Below are positions 63,632-64,000 of a stretch of 64,000 nt of DNA, in pieces. A program made the translations under genes and the position numbers. The notes below the pieces were generated by a model. It was not told where the DNA came from. It saw only the letters and a program-made list of their open reading frames with translations, and ran no database searches. How positions within the stretch are numbered: position 1 is the first letter of the stretch; every line of letters starts with the position of its first letter. Source of the DNA: Treponema denticola ATCC 35405 (GTDB lineage: Bacteria; Spirochaetota; Spirochaetia; Treponematales; Treponemataceae); the NCBI RefSeq assembly GCF_000008185.1, contig NC_002967.9:62001-126000 (forward strand). The letters are read 5' to 3'.

Positions 63632-64000
63632 TTATTTTGTTAAAACCCAGTCCGCTGCATTATGATTTATTGTTACCTGCGAAATCCGTTTAATCATTTT
63701 TGTAGGAGTTATATTTGCTTGTACTGCATTTAAGATATCTCCATCAGGCTGCCATAAACCGGCTTCGACTGCCTCTACGGCAGCTCGTTCAATTTCAGGT
63801 CTTCCCCATTCTTCATCCTTGGGATGTCTAAACAATACGGCATCCTGTAAACCATCATTTTGACTTGTTCTAATAAGAACGGCATTCGTTCTTTTCGGCT
63901 GAAACTTTTGCAGCTTAGCCCAAAAACAAAAAGCCTTTTCTCCCGGCTCAAGAGCATTACAAGCATCGGCGGAAACTAAAATACCGTCTTCAGGCATTGA
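63632..64000 (-). CDS. 3' part of an unrecognised gene
   Basis: The frame is open through the right window edge on the minus strand, so only the C-terminal part (about 122 residues) is visible. It reads DGILVSADACNALEPGEKAFCFWAK in parts, then polar and charged sequence with no clear motif, ending NHNAADWVLTK. No membrane segment is seen. I do not recognise a family; the internal Met near the edge need not be the start. Confidence 0.55.
   Translation of the reverse strand, partial: SMPEDGILVSADACNALEPGEKAFCFWAKLQKFQPKRTNAVLIRTSQNDGLQDAVLFRHPKDEEWGRPEIERAAVEAVEAGLWQPDGDILNAVQANITPTKMIKRISQVTINHNAADWVLTK

Noticed and set aside
1-64000. CRISPR arrays, insertion sequences or prophage genes
   Set aside because: No regularly spaced repeats, transposase motifs or phage structural genes were seen on either strand.

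Overview
The window is a contiguous stretch of a spirochaete chromosome, most probably Treponema denticola or a close oral treponeme. The reasons are AT-rich coding sequence (roughly 38-40% GC by eye), a fliR-flhB-flhA flagellar export cluster, a cysS / ECF sigma / zinc-finger anti-sigma / murB block that I recall from T. pallidum, treponemal proteins such as a DUF5312 protein, a PTS reduced to regulatory parts, and a glycine-reductase-type selenoprotein. I see no rRNA, tRNA, CRISPR array, insertion sequence or prophage. Organism identity is inference; nothing was searched.

Layout. 1-3801: end of fliR, then flhB and flhA. 3846-5061: rpoZ-like gene and miaA. 5062-7034: a damaged-looking GyrI-like gene, a small membrane protein and a Fic AMPylator. 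7230-9389: ptsN and a DUF5312 protein. 9425-13278 (minus): a two-CNB regulator, two exported proteins and a phosphofructokinase preceded by stacked hairpins. 13437-21199 (plus): M20 peptidase, KamA-type radical SAM enzyme, sigma-70 factor, U32 peptidase-like protein and a chemotaxis receptor. 21249-30396 (minus): a regulated catabolic cluster made of aldehyde dehydrogenase, XRE-cupin regulator, selenocysteine-containing GrdB-like protein, GrdE-like proprotein, class I aldolase, zinc alcohol dehydrogenase and amino-acid permease, followed by ribF. 30643-35545 (minus): Rsm22-like methyltransferase, MerR regulator, Der GTPase and PTS enzyme I. 35686-41966 (minus): AddA/AddB helicase-nuclease. 42079-44929: TrkA/TrkH potassium uptake. 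44965-47822 (minus): ECF sigma factor, anti-sigma factor and a transglutaminase-like protein. 47867-50368: cysS and murB, divergent. 50369-52937: a 47-residue small protein with its own promoter and terminator, NADH oxidase, and a DUF1697 gene followed by a possible integron attC site. 52932-60607: DUF3298 protein, orphan beta-class DNA methyltransferase, S9 peptidase, glycogen debranching enzyme and an ATPase-CNB signalling protein. 60634-64000 (minus): cysteine desulfurase, 3-dehydroquinate synthase, MTA/SAH nucleosidase and the 3' part of an unrecognised gene.

The most interesting items are these. (1) The 21-30 kb cluster is built around a component-B-like selenoprotein pair whose substrate cannot be told from sequence. 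It has a UGA followed by a SECIS-like hairpin, and a strong promoter overlapped by one of two identical 10-bp palindromes. (2) Five genes (3846, 7230, 7854, 13437, 42079) lack a Shine-Dalgarno sequence and have promoter-like boxes placed so that transcription should start at or next to the ATG; three more (35545, 41966, 49397) come close. This suggests leaderless mRNAs. (3) A single attC-like structure with one extrahelical base lies downstream of the DUF1697 gene. (4) A transglutaminase-fold protein with Thr in place of the catalytic Cys is co-encoded with a sigma/anti-sigma pair.
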